Shown here: positions 14,603 through 23,246 of the stretch, piece after piece
Layout: every line of letters begins with the position of its first letter
Numbering within the stretch: the stretch's first letter is position 1
Origin: Parvularia atlantis
Taxonomy: Eukaryota > Opisthokonta > Rotosphaerida
Reading direction: 5' to 3'
NCBI GenBank assembly: GCA_943704415.1
Contig: CALSCO010000480.1
Coordinates: forward strand, 1-32,778
DNA length: 32,778 nt
The notes under the pieces: model-generated
Databases searched by the model: none
The model's input: only the letters and a program-made list of their open reading frames with translations
Told to the model about the DNA's origin: nothing
Translations under genes and position numbers: made by a program

Positions 14603-17600
14603 CGATGCCCGTGACGTTCAGCTTGACGTGCCGCCGACGCTGCCCAACTCGACCTCGGCCACCGCGGCGCCCATGTGCTACGGCTGCACGTCGACGGCGG
14701 TCGCGGAGCTGCTGCAGCTGCTGTGCGACATCGTCGCCGCCGCACCCTCGGCCGCACACACGCTGCACGAGCGCGGCCTGATGGACGAGCTGCTGTCGCA
14801 CAACCTGCGCCGCAACGGTCAGGCGACCGTCAGCGGCAAGGCAGCGAAGGCCAATCCGATTGAGCAGCTCGCGTACGCGTGCGCACGCCTTGGCGCGGCA
14901 TAACTCACGCGCGGTCGCGCGCAGCTCCCTCGTCTGTGCGATGGCCAAGGACGACGCCCGCGCGACCGCGAGCGTGCTCGAGACCGTGTGCGCGCGCGTC
15001 GACTACTCGCTGCGCAACCTGTCGTCGCTAGACGTGTCGCAGGTGCTGGGCGCTGAGGTGCGCGCGCTCGTGCGCTCGAAAGCACGGCAACGAGCTAACG
15101 ACCCACCGCAGGTGACGCTTCTGTGCCGCGCCGCGCTCATGGACGACACCGTGTGGGAGCAGCGCATGCGCGGCGTGTTTGAGGTCTTCTTCATGGTGCG
15201 CGCGCGCTCGCCGGTGAGCGCTGCTGACAGGGCGACGCGCGTCACCAGGCCGTGCGCCTCGGCAGCGACAACCCGATTGTGATCGAGCGCGTCATCTTAC
15301 CGTGCCTGATGGTCCTGACCGAGCGCTGCGGTGACGTCGCCGAGCCCGGCAGTGCGCGGCTCGCCAGCGGTGCGATCAGGCGCTGGCGGGGGCCGCTGCA
15401 TGCTGACGCGTCCGCCGCGCGGCAGACGCCGGCCAGCCGCAGTGGACGCTCGCCCAGACGTCGACCGAGCAGTGGGTCTCGCGCGTGCTTGAGTTCTCGT
15501 CGCAGTTCAACGACAGCACCTGGGCGGCGACCGCCATCATCGGCGCGCCGCGCGTGTTCCCACGCTACGGCGACCTGCACGGTGCGCGGTCCCGCATTTG
15601 AACGCGCGCGCACACTCACACGGGCGCGGGCAGGCGCCTGGGCCTCGCGCACGGCCGGCCGCCCGGACGAGTTCATCGTGCTCCAGTTTGAGCAGCTGGT
15701 GCAGGTGCGCGAGATCAAGATCTACGAGACCAACGTGCCCGGGGCGGTCGTGCGCATCCTGGCGCTGCCCGCGACGGTGCAGGACGTGATCGACGGCGCA
15801 CGAGAGCGGCCACCGCAAGCCGCGAAGGTGCGCAGCCGTACACATGCCGTCTGCACTGACAACGCGCGCGCCAGGACCTGTTTGTGGAGCTGTGGTCGGG
15901 CGCAAGCACCGTGGGCGTGACGCCGCCAGAGTCGCGCATCTTCTCCCCGGCCCTGACTAGGCGCGACGTTGTGACGCGCGTCCTCCGGCTCGAGCTGGAC
16001 TGCCGCCGGGCGTCGTCCTGGTGCGAGATCGACGCGGTGCAGGTGCGCGACATCGACACGCGTCGCGTGAGCCGCGCCGGCTGAGTTTGCGCGCACAGGT
16101 GATCGGCCCGGTCGCGCAGCTTCCGTCGACGGCCGGCCGCGAGCGCGAGGCGGCAGCGTCCGCCGCGACGGCGTCCTCGGCCGCAGCCGCGCTGCTGCTG
16201 CGCGAGGTGCCTGAGCTGGAGCACTTCCCCGAGATGTTCAGCGACGCGTGGCTCGCCGGCTCCGACTCGTACGCGCTCTGGTCCGAGCGGCAGTCGACGG
16301 TGCGCGCGGCTCGTGTGCGTGCGCCTCGCGTGCTGACGTGCCGCATGCAGGCTGCGGCATACCGCAAGACGCGCGAGGGCGCCCTCGTGGCCAAGTCTGC
16401 CCAGCGCTGGCTGCAGCGGACGCGAAGCGCGCGCGACGCCGTGCAGCGCAAGCGCTCCGGCGACGACAACTCGAGCACGGCCGCCGCGGCGATGCTCGGC
16501 GGCAGCTTGACCGAGGCCGGCCCGGGCGGGTGGTTGCCGCGGCTGCTACTGAACGCACAGTCCAGTGCCGTTCGTACTCAGGTGCGCGCACCGGGGCCTA
16601 AGCGTCTACGCGAGGCTGACTTGCATGGCGGTTGCAGGCGGCACGGCTGTTTCGGGCGCTGGCATCGGACGAGGCTGCGCGGCTGCCTGTGCTCAGGCTG
16701 CTCGTGGACATGCTCGGCGTAGTCGTGACAGGCGACAAGGGCGAGAGCGCGCAGGACTACTTTGCGCTGCTGGGCGTGCTCTCGGCGCTTGACGCGGACA
16801 AGCGGGCGATGGTCGCGCACGGTGCGTGCCGCGGCCGCCGCGGCCGCCGAGAGCGCAGATGTGACCTCGCAAGCAGGCTTCCTCAAGACGCTCTGCGGCC
16901 AGATCTACATGGAGGCCTCGCGCATCCGCTTCCTGGACGAGACCGGCGTCAACGCCGAGAGCGACCTGGCGCAGGTGCGGCCCGTGCTGCCTGCGAGCTT
17001 TGTGGCACTCACTGCGGCGGCAGAGCTTTGTGCTGACCGAGCTGGTCGAGACGCTCGTCAAGTTTCTCGCCATCCCAGCCGTCCGAGGCGAGTTCATCGA
17101 GCAGGCATGTCGTTGGCTGCGCGCCCTGCGTGTGCGCGTGTGCAGCGCTGAGCCGACGACGACGTGGCAGGCGCTCAACGCGCAGCTGCTCAACGCGTAC
17201 CTGTCGCTGCGCGGGCTCGTGTTGCAGCGGTCGAAGCTGACTCAGGAGGCCGCCAAGAAGCTGCTGGAGCAGGTGCAGTCGGTCGCGGCGTCGTCGCCGG
17301 CCGAGACGGAGCGGTGCGTGCGCGCTTGGTGTGCGCACAGTCCGCGACGTTGACGGGCGTGCCAGGTTCCTTGTCGGCTGCATGCACGCGTTCGAGCGCT
17401 GCCAGGCCGACTGGGACACGAAGACGGCCACGTTCATCCTCGAGCAGGTGTGCAGCATCATCCGGCCCGAGAAGCCCAAGGTGCGCGCGGCCGGTCCGGG
17501 CGTGGCGCACCGCTCACCGTCCGAACAGGAGCCGTTCCACCTCGTGTTCGAGAAGATCTCGACGCAGGAGGAGTTTATCCGCGGCAGCCTCACGCACAAC

Positions 17601-20600
17601 CCGTACCCGCACACGGACGTGGGCGAGCTGATGCGCGACGTCAAGAACAAGATCTGCACCGAGCTCGAGCTGTACGGCCTCGTGGAGGACGACAACGGGA
17701 TGGAGCTGCTCGTCGACAACAAGATCATCGCACTCGACCTGCCCGTGCGGGTGCGTTGCCAGCCTGAAGGAGTGTGCGCGCGCGGGGGCGATCGCTGATG
17801 CACGCACGGCAGGACGTCTACGAGCGCGTGTGGAAGACGGGCGAGCGCGCAGCGGGCGAGACGCCGCCAATGGTCGTCGTGTACCGCCTGCAGGGGCTTG
17901 ACGGTGCGCCCTGGCTCAACAACAGGATGCGCCGCGCTGACGCGTTGTGCGTGGCAGGGCTGGCGACGGAGGAGCGGGTGGACTCGATCGCGGTCGAGGA
18001 GGAGCAGACACAGGACCCCGAGGAGGCGTTCAAGATCACGGCGGCAGTCGGCGTAGACGGGCTGCGCGTGTGCCTGAGCTTCCTGCAGGCGATCGAAGAC
18101 ATCAAGTCGCAGAAGGAGGTGCGGCGTGCGTGCGGCTGGGCACCCGTGCTCACACGCTCGCCCGCAGCTGTTCTTGCTCGTGCTGCGCCTGCTCTCGTAC
18201 TGCATCAACGTGCGCAGCAACCGGCGCGCGCTGTGGCAGCTGGACGCGCTCCGCTTCCTGCTCGACAAGCTCAAGCTCGTGTTTATGGAGGAGGCGCGCA
18301 CCAAGAGTGAGGAGATTTCGCAGGTGCGCCGCCGTGGCGCTGTTGCAGGGGTGGCGCTGCTCACGCGGCGGTGGGCGCAGACGCTGCTGCGGATCATGGA
18401 GGCCATCGTGACCGAGGCGAACCGCGACACGCAGGCGGCCGGCGGGCAGGCGCGTGAGGACGATGGGTGCGTGTCGCGGCGGCGGCCGCGACCGAGGCGC
18501 GCTGCTCACGCAGGGCTCTCAGCGCCTACATGAACATGTTCCTCGAGAAGCTATCGTCGCCGCTGCTCATGCAGCTGTCGACGCCGCAGAGCCAGCAGGT
18601 GCGGCCGCCTCCCGTTGGCCGACGAGGCATGCCGTGAACGCACGTGCGCGCACGCTTAGGTCGTGGCCGCCATCACGCGCGTGCTGCCGTTCCTCACCTA
18701 CGGTGTCGAGAAGACGATGCAGCGCCTACTGGACTTTTTCCTGCCGCACGTGCAGGTGCGTCACGGGGCGTGTTACGTGCGGCGCGCTTGCGTGCGGTCT
18801 CACGTCGCGCGGCAGTTTGCCGAGTTTGACAAGTGCGAGGGCGAGGGCGAGCAGGGCGGCGGCGCGGCGGCCGCGCGGGCCAGCACGAAGATGTTCCACG
18901 CGAGCTCGTTCCACCTCGACTGCCTCGTACACGTGGTCGAGAGCATCAAGGCCGACGCCGTCGGAGCGCGCCTCAAGTCGTTCTTTGCGCAGCACGGACT
19001 GCTCGACCTGGTGGTGCAATACGTTCAGAGCTGCCGGCCGGCGTCGTTCCCGAGCGGTACACGCGCGCGTGCAAGCGTCCGCGCCCGCACTCACGCTCAG
19101 CGTGGCGTCAGCGGTGGCCGACGACTGGGTGCCGATCCTGAACCGACCGGCCCTGCCGATCGCACTGCGACTGCTGGCAGGCCTGGCGGACCGGCACCGC
19201 GAGACGCAGAACCGGGTGTGCTAAGCTGTGCACGCCTGCGCGCGTGCATGGGCACTGACGCAGCGCGCGCAGCTTGTGCAGGTGACGGAGCCCGACCTGC
19301 TGGCGGTGCTGCACCAGATGGAACAGCTGACATCGGAGCGCCGCGTGGGCTCGTTGGCCGAGACCGTGCTGGAGGTGTGTGCACGCTCGCGCGGCGACGA
19401 CGGCGCGGCACGTTGACGCCGAGGCTGCGCCAGGCCCTGTGCACGGACAACGACGACGTCGCGCGGCTCGTGGCGCGTGCGCGCGAGATCACCAAGGAGC
19501 GCAAGCGGTCGCTCGCCCTCGCGCAGCGCCAGAACATGCTCAAGACGATGGGCTTCCAGCTGGCGTCCGAGTCGGACGGCGGGCGGATCATTGCGACGGT
19601 CAAGGTCGAGGGCATCGAGGAGATCGAGGTGCGGGCGCGCGGACGGCACGCGCCGGGCGGGTGGGTGACCCCGCGCGCGCTCATCGACGCAGAGCGAGCT
19701 GGCCGACCCGCACGCGCTTGTGTGCATCGTGTGCCAGGAGGGCTACAAGTATAAGCCGGACGAAGTCCTGGGCGTCTACGTCTTCAACAAGCTCGCGCAG
19801 ATCTCGCTCGGGGCCGGGGATGCGCTCGCGCGCTCCGAGCGGTGCGCCGTGTGGTCACGCATGCAACTGTGCGTCCTGAGCCCGCGCCGCGCCAGGATCG
19901 TCCTCACCGTGAGCCACTTCCACGCGATCCACATCTCGTGCCACAGCCAGGCCACGCGCCTCGACCGGACCGGCCGCGCGCACCGCGAGGAGTGGGACGG
20001 CGCGACAGTGCGTCTGCTGCAAGCGCGCACACGCGCACAGGCCTTACGCCGTCGCGCAGCTGCGCAACTCAAACACACGGTGCAACAACCTCCTGCCGGT
20101 GCAGGGCCCGAGCATTCCGGACGACAAGTACGCGCACCAGGTGATGCAGTACCTGTCGCGCCTCGTCGACTTGGGTCTGTCCGACACGGGCAACCGCTTC
20201 CGGCAGGCACGTCTGTTTGTGCGCACGAGACGCGACGCGCATGCTGACCGCGCGCGCTGCGCAGCACGTGCACGAGACGCGCGCGCTGCTCGTCAAGATC
20301 TCGTTCAAGGAGAGCCTGTCGATCGACAGCCAGGGCGGGGGGCGTGAGAGCAACCTCAAGCTTGTGCCGTTCCTGGTGCAGATGGGCATGCACCTGGCGC
20401 GGATCAACGGCGCAACGCAGTTTGCGGCGCTCCAGGGCAGCCTGCAGTCGTACGTGGACGCGGCCGTAACGGACCTGCCCGCCGGGACGGAGCCCGACGA
20501 TGTCTTCTACCACCTGACGATGTCGCTCTGCCTGTTCCCGACCGAGCGCTTCCGCAAGCACCGCCTCGCCTTCCTCGCGCGCGTGCTGCTGCTTGCGCTG

Positions 20601-21116
20601 CGGCGCACGCCGCGCGGCAGCTCCGAGGGCGTCGCCGCGCTCGTGCGACCGGCGCTGTCCGACGCGTTCCAGCAGACGGCGCGGCCGCTGCTCACGCTCT
20701 TCGCGCTCGTGAGCCTGCTGCACACGGACGTGCTGCAGCCGGCTGCGCCGTCGATTGGGTCGCCGTCGCCGGTGCGTCTCAACGCGGCGGATGCGCCGAT
20801 GCGCTGATGCGCATGTGTGCGTGCAGCCCGACGACGCCAGCAAGGGCGACATGGCCGCGCGCATCGACCTGCTGCAGCGGCACGCGAGCGTGGCAGTCCA
20901 GCGCTGCCACGACCTGGTCGAGCGGCTGGACGACGAGGTCTTTTGCCTCGAGCAGTGCGATGAGTTCCTCGACGTGACGGGTGCGCACACCCAATCGCGC
21001 TTGACGTTGTGCGGCGGCTAACGGCGGCGGCTGGCGCAGGCGCGCTGGACGACGTCGTGGTCGCGCACGGCTCGGCGCAGGGGTACTACGAGTCCGTGTT
21101 CACGGTAGTAAAGTGA
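1..21116 (+). CDS. UBR4: UBR4/BIG/Pushover-type giant E3 ubiquitin ligase (5' partial, many exons)
   Basis: The spliced plus-strand exons follow the UBR4 order: UBR box (about 6541-6766), acidic Asp/Glu stretch (10850-10915), ZZ finger (11058-11205), beta-sandwich and zinc ribbons (13546-14154), Gln-22, helical repeats and the hemiRING catalytic module ending in TGA at 21114-21116. Family members are about 5000-aa cytosolic E3 ligases in N-degron and protein quality control. The first 50 nt look like an intron tail, so the N-terminus lies upstream; the human UBR box lies near residue 1660, so probably little is missing. Positions 1-6500 are poorly conserved but read as exons separated by roughly 50-70 nt introns, for example 206-274. 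Clear matches include GMELLVDNKIIALDLP (about 17700) and GGGRESNLKLVPFL (about 20336). I did not resolve every exon; coding length is very roughly 5000 codons. Identity is near certain; individual 5' exons are less so. It is oddly intron-poor at 9644-14878. Confidence 0.95.
2571..2590. repeat. Alternating purine-pyrimidine (GC)n tract
   Basis: GTGC followed by GCGCGC runs 20 nt without interruption inside the UBR4 gene, in a stretch I read as an intron. Such tracts can adopt Z-DNA in principle. It is short and probably reflects the strong local GC bias. Confidence 0.8.
6541..6766 (+). other. UBR box (N-degron-type zinc domain) of UBR4
   Basis: The exon before 6634 reads YYCYTCHLDDSEGCCSVCAQ followed by ICHRGHD. 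After the intron 6634-6691 (58 nt, GTGCGT...CTCAG) the frame continues LVYARNSKFFCDCGASGR and CRCLKP. The Cys/His spacing, with two CxxC pairs, CHxxH and a terminal FFCDCG, matches the zinc-binding UBR fold of UBR4. In UBR1/2 this fold reads N-terminal degrons; in UBR4 it is shorter and its ligand set is less certain. The splice is phase 0, and the joined sequence aligns without gaps to the remembered human segment GHEISYAKYGSFFCDCG. Confidence 0.93.
11058..11205 (+). other. ZZ-type zinc finger of UBR4
   Basis: The translation begins IYRCDGCQLTPIIRERYHC, continues RVCADYDICAMCFVLRMHD and ends EHEMDRFDI. This is the canonical ZZ pattern: CxxC, then YHCxxCxDYDICxxC, then an H..H pair. It sits downstream of an acidic Asp/Glu stretch in a single 2.66-kb exon (9644-12300). 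Plant BIG proteins carry a ZZ finger and human UBR4, as I recall, does not, so this protein has BIG-like architecture. ZZ domains often bind N-terminal peptides such as the histone H3 tail or N-terminal arginine (established for p62); the ligand here is unknown. Confidence 0.93.
13546..14154 (+). other. UBR4 beta-sandwich plus paired zinc ribbons
   Basis: The region opens with GYHLESSPCPGCSFPEMP, equivalent to the human segment GYYLESDPCLVCNNPEVP, and continues as a beta-rich stretch. It is followed by CPRC...CRNCHEN and, after the 56-nt intron 14018-14073, by FQCRHCRNINYE and FLCIDCG. The four CxxC pairs can form zinc ribbons. The joined reading GAG AAC G|CG TTC CAG is in frame and matches the conserved UBR4 order of GVCGNCGEN then VYQCHKCRSINY. 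This is an ordinary part of UBR4 and is distinct from the extra FBXL4-like domain further on. Confidence 0.88.
14535..14600 (+). repeat. CAG microsatellite encoding Gln-22 in UBR4
   Basis: One CAA followed by 21 CAG codons in the UBR4 reading frame encodes 22 consecutive glutamines. The tract lies between a helical segment (ALLRFNRSSRLR) and HDARDVQLDV, at a place where human UBR4 has an unstructured Ser/Thr-rich linker. The run is nearly pure, so its length is likely to vary between strains. It does not disturb the frame. Confidence 0.98.
15443..16130 (+). other. FBXL4-like discoidin-type beta-sandwich inserted in UBR4
   Basis: Four spliced segments carry the hallmarks of the N-terminal discoidin-like domain of FBXL4: GAPRVFPRYGD, FIVLQFEQLVQVREIKIYET, NVPGAVVRILAL, DLFVELWSG, SRIFSPAL and, across the next splice, WCEIDA|VIGPVAQL. 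FBXL4 has the corresponding [47 protein letters not shown] and YTELDAVVLHG. It is flanked by genuine UBR4 sequence: upstream GSDNPIVIERVILPCLMVL, downstream YRKTREGALVAKSAQRWLQR. The reading frame is open across all junctions. As I recall, human UBR4 has a low-complexity lysine-rich linker at this position. Function unknown; such folds often bind glycans or peptides. Confidence 0.8.
19693..21116 (+). other. UBR4 C-terminal E3 module (hemiRING and following helices)
   Basis: The exon starting at 19693 reads ALVCIVCQEGYKYKPDEVLG, matching the human segment CCICREGYKFQPTKVLGIY; the CxxC begins at 19723. The next exon has TVSHFHAIHISCHSQATRLD, giving the partner His/Cys ligands, then EEWDGATLRNSNTRCNNLLP after a splice near 20010-20070. 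In the family this is the catalytic region: the hemiRING, bound to a helical UZI subdomain, recruits the E2 (UBE2A in human). The remaining helices include SIDSQGGGRESNLKLVPFL and EQCDEFLDVTG, and end FTVVK. All visible zinc ligands are kept, so the ligase looks active. Confidence 0.92.
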
Positions 21117-21158
21117 AGGTAATGTGTGGTAGAATCGACGTTCTGTTGTTTTGCAGTG
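21117..21158 (+). promoter_or_regulatory. 42-nt AT-rich spacer between UBR4 and the GPR107-like gene
   Basis: The 42 nt between the UBR4 stop and the next ATG are 57 percent A+T, while flanking exons are around 30 percent. It ends TTCTGTTGTTTTGCAG, a U-rich 3' splice acceptor, 2 nt before the ATG. The spliceosomal introns in this window lack such pyrimidine tracts. It must hold the UBR4 3' end, the promoter or 5' end of the next gene, or a splice acceptor for a 5' leader. Which one cannot be told from sequence. Confidence 0.5.
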
Positions 21159-22427
21159 ATGCCCGCGAGGACGTTGCTCAGCAGTGTGCTGCTGACGGCG
21201 GCGGCGGCGGCGGCGGCGGCGGCTTCGGTCGCCGTGCGCGCGCTCGACGTGCGTCGCCGCGCCGTGAGCGCTGCTGCCGCGCCGCTGACTACGTCGGGAG
21301 ATCACAGGTCGCCGACGAGGCGCCGCGCGTGACGTTGCGCTTCGCCGACGACGCGCGAGAGGAGATCCGCCTGACGAGCTTCGGGTTCCGGGCGGGTGGG
21401 CACTGGAACGTGACGCTGCGCGGGCTCGTCGTGCGCGACCTGCACAACGACTACCCGCAGACGGGCGGCGGCTTCGCGGCCAACAACCTCACCGGCCTCG
21501 TCTTCCGCTCCGCCACGACGCGCTCGGCCGCCGACGGGGCCCTGGAGGCCTGCACCAAGACCGCCGCCGAGCTGCTCGACAGCGACACCCTCGTCTTCTT
21601 CCCCTTCCCGGACGGCACGCCGCTGTGCGTGGGGCCGCCTCTGCCGCCGGTGCCGCATGCGGCCGCTCACCCGCCGCCGTCCCGCAGCTGGAACAACGTC
21701 ACGCGCTTCACGGCCGCCACCGCCGCGCTCTGGTCCATCGTCATGATCAACTGCCGCTCAAACACGCTGCTCACGTTCGACGTGCACACCCCGCGGGCGC
21801 CCGCGCCCGTGCGCGCCCCGCTGACGCCCGCGGCGCGCAGTTTGAGTACCAGTTGGAAAACCCCGGGCCGCGGTACCTCTCGGCAGGTGATGAACCGCTG
21901 CCGCTCGTGCTCGGGCTGTACGCGGCGCTGTTCCTGGGTGTGTCGTGCGTGTGGCTGGGCATGCTCGTGTACTCGCGGTGCGTCGGCGGCGGGACTTGGG
22001 GTGCACGCGCGCGCGAGGCAGGCTGGCTGACAGAAGCGCGCAGCGACCGCCGCGTGCTCTGGCCGCACTGGGTCATGCTCGCGTTGTACCTGATCAAGGC
22101 CATCTCCCTTGTGATGGACTCGGTGCGCGCGTTCGTGCTCACTCATCGGCTGCGCAGCTGACCGCCCGCCGCGCGCAGATGAAGTACTACTACGTCATGA
22201 TGGGCGCCAACCCGAACGGGTGGACGATCAGCTACTACGTCTTCCTCTTGTGCGCGCCGCCCGGCCGCGTCGCCGGCGCATGTGCTCACCGCTCGCACGC
22301 CACGCGCGCAGCCTCAAGGGCGGGCTGCACTTTTCGATCCTGTTCCTGATCGCGACCGGGTGGGTGTTTGTCAAGCCGTACCTGTCGGACCGCGACAAAG
22401 TTGGGCTCGCCGTCGTGCTGGTGCTGC

Positions 22428-22503
<76 letters not shown>

Positions 22504-23220
22504 CACTCCGGGTCGCGCTCGGGCGGCTGATGCAGGCGCAGGGCGTGTCCAACACGGCTTATGTGGTCTACTCGGAGATGTCGGACACGTCGAGCGCGTG
22601 GACGTTCTGGGTGCGCCGCGCGTTGGCAATGGGCACGCCGTTGTGACACTGCGCGGTCTGCGTCGCAGCGCTTCTCGTTCATCGTCGTCGACCTCGCGTG
22701 CTGCTTCATCGTCGTGCTGCCGATCATGCAGACAAAGCAGCACATTGCCCAGAGCGACCCGGAGGGCAAGCGTGCGTGGTTGCGTGGCCCCTCGTCGCTG
22801 CCGCGCCTGCTCACACGCGGTGGCCCGGCAGGCGACGCGCTCAAGGCCAAGTATAACCTGTGGGGGCGGCTGTATATCATCATTTTCAGCTACGTCTACA
22901 TCACGCGGTACGGGCCGCGGTCGCCTGGCTGCGCGTCACGGACACTGAGCGTCGCGGCGTGTACGCGCAGCATCGTTGTGGAGCTGATGCGCGTCGTGCT
23001 GTACTACGACGTGGCGTGGCTGGCCGAGTTCTTCGAGGAGATGTCGACGGCGGCGTTCTACGTCTACCTCTGCTACGCGTTCCGGCCTGTGATTGACAAC
23101 CCGTACTTTGAGGTGGCGATGGACGACGAGGACTTTGAGGAGATCCCGCTCGAGACGTTTGGGCGGCTGCGGCACCGCGACGGCGGCATGCGGCGCGCGC
23201 AGAACGGCGGCATGGAGTGA
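21159..23220 (+). CDS. GPR107: GPR107/GPR108-like seven-transmembrane (GOST/LUSTR) protein
   Basis: Ten exons join in frame into 488 aa: 21159-21248, 21308-21781, 21841-21977, 22044-22122, 22179-22249, 22312-22429, 22542-22610, 22669-22771, 22832-22907 and 22971-23220. A signal peptide with nine alanines leads into a lumenal domain with N-glycosylation-like sites, then seven hydrophobic segments from residue about 200. Family hallmarks are GANPNGWTISYYV, LKGGLHFSILFLIATGW, KPYLSDRDK, YIIIFSYVYITR and YAFRPVIDNPYF near the end. These align with human GPR107 GWAVVYYITHLLKGALLF, HILSDKDK and GYKFRPASDNPY. Family members work in the Golgi and endosomes in membrane traffic; the GPCR-like name does not imply a known ligand. 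The start was chosen because it gives a good signal peptide. GPR107 and GPR108 cannot be separated here. Confidence 0.93.
21198..21224 (+). repeat. GCG trinucleotide run encoding Ala-9 in a signal peptide
   Basis: Eight GCG codons plus GCT form the hydrophobic core of the GPR107-like signal peptide (MPARTLLSSVLL then T and nine A). Repeat-length change here would lengthen or shorten the signal-peptide core without a frameshift. Confidence 0.9.
22430..22500 (+). repeat. (GT)35 microsatellite at the 5' end of an intron
   Basis: A perfect 71-nt GT repeat begins at the first base of intron 6 of the GPR107-like gene, directly after exon sequence GTGCTGCAG. The intron runs to 22541 (112 nt), nearly double the usual 50-70 nt, and the excess is the repeat. 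Every GT in the tract is a potential donor, but only use of the first leaves the frame VLVLQ|GVSNTAYVVY that aligns with the family (VIPLQVLANVAYIII). Confidence 0.97.
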
Positions 23221-23246
23221 GCCTACTATTGCGTTATACATAGGCG
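23221..23246 (+). promoter_or_regulatory. 26-nt spacer between GPR107-like and ZFC3H1-like genes
   Basis: Only 26 nt separate the TGA of the upstream gene from the ATG at 23247. The spacer is 54 percent A+T and holds TTATACATAG, ending 3 nt before the ATG. That could be a TATA/initiator-like element or an AG acceptor. It is too short to hold a conventional 3'UTR, terminator and promoter without overlap with the coding regions. Confidence 0.45.

Noticed and set aside
15443-16130. A separate FBXL4 gene nested in UBR4
   Set aside because: There is no F-box or leucine-rich repeat, the frame is continuous with UBR4 exons on both sides, and no start or stop separates it.
22430-22500. Coding Val-Cys repeat from the GT tract
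   Set aside because: All frames through the tract are open, but the residues interrupt a conserved transmembrane region, and removing 22430-22541 restores the GPR107/108 alignment exactly.
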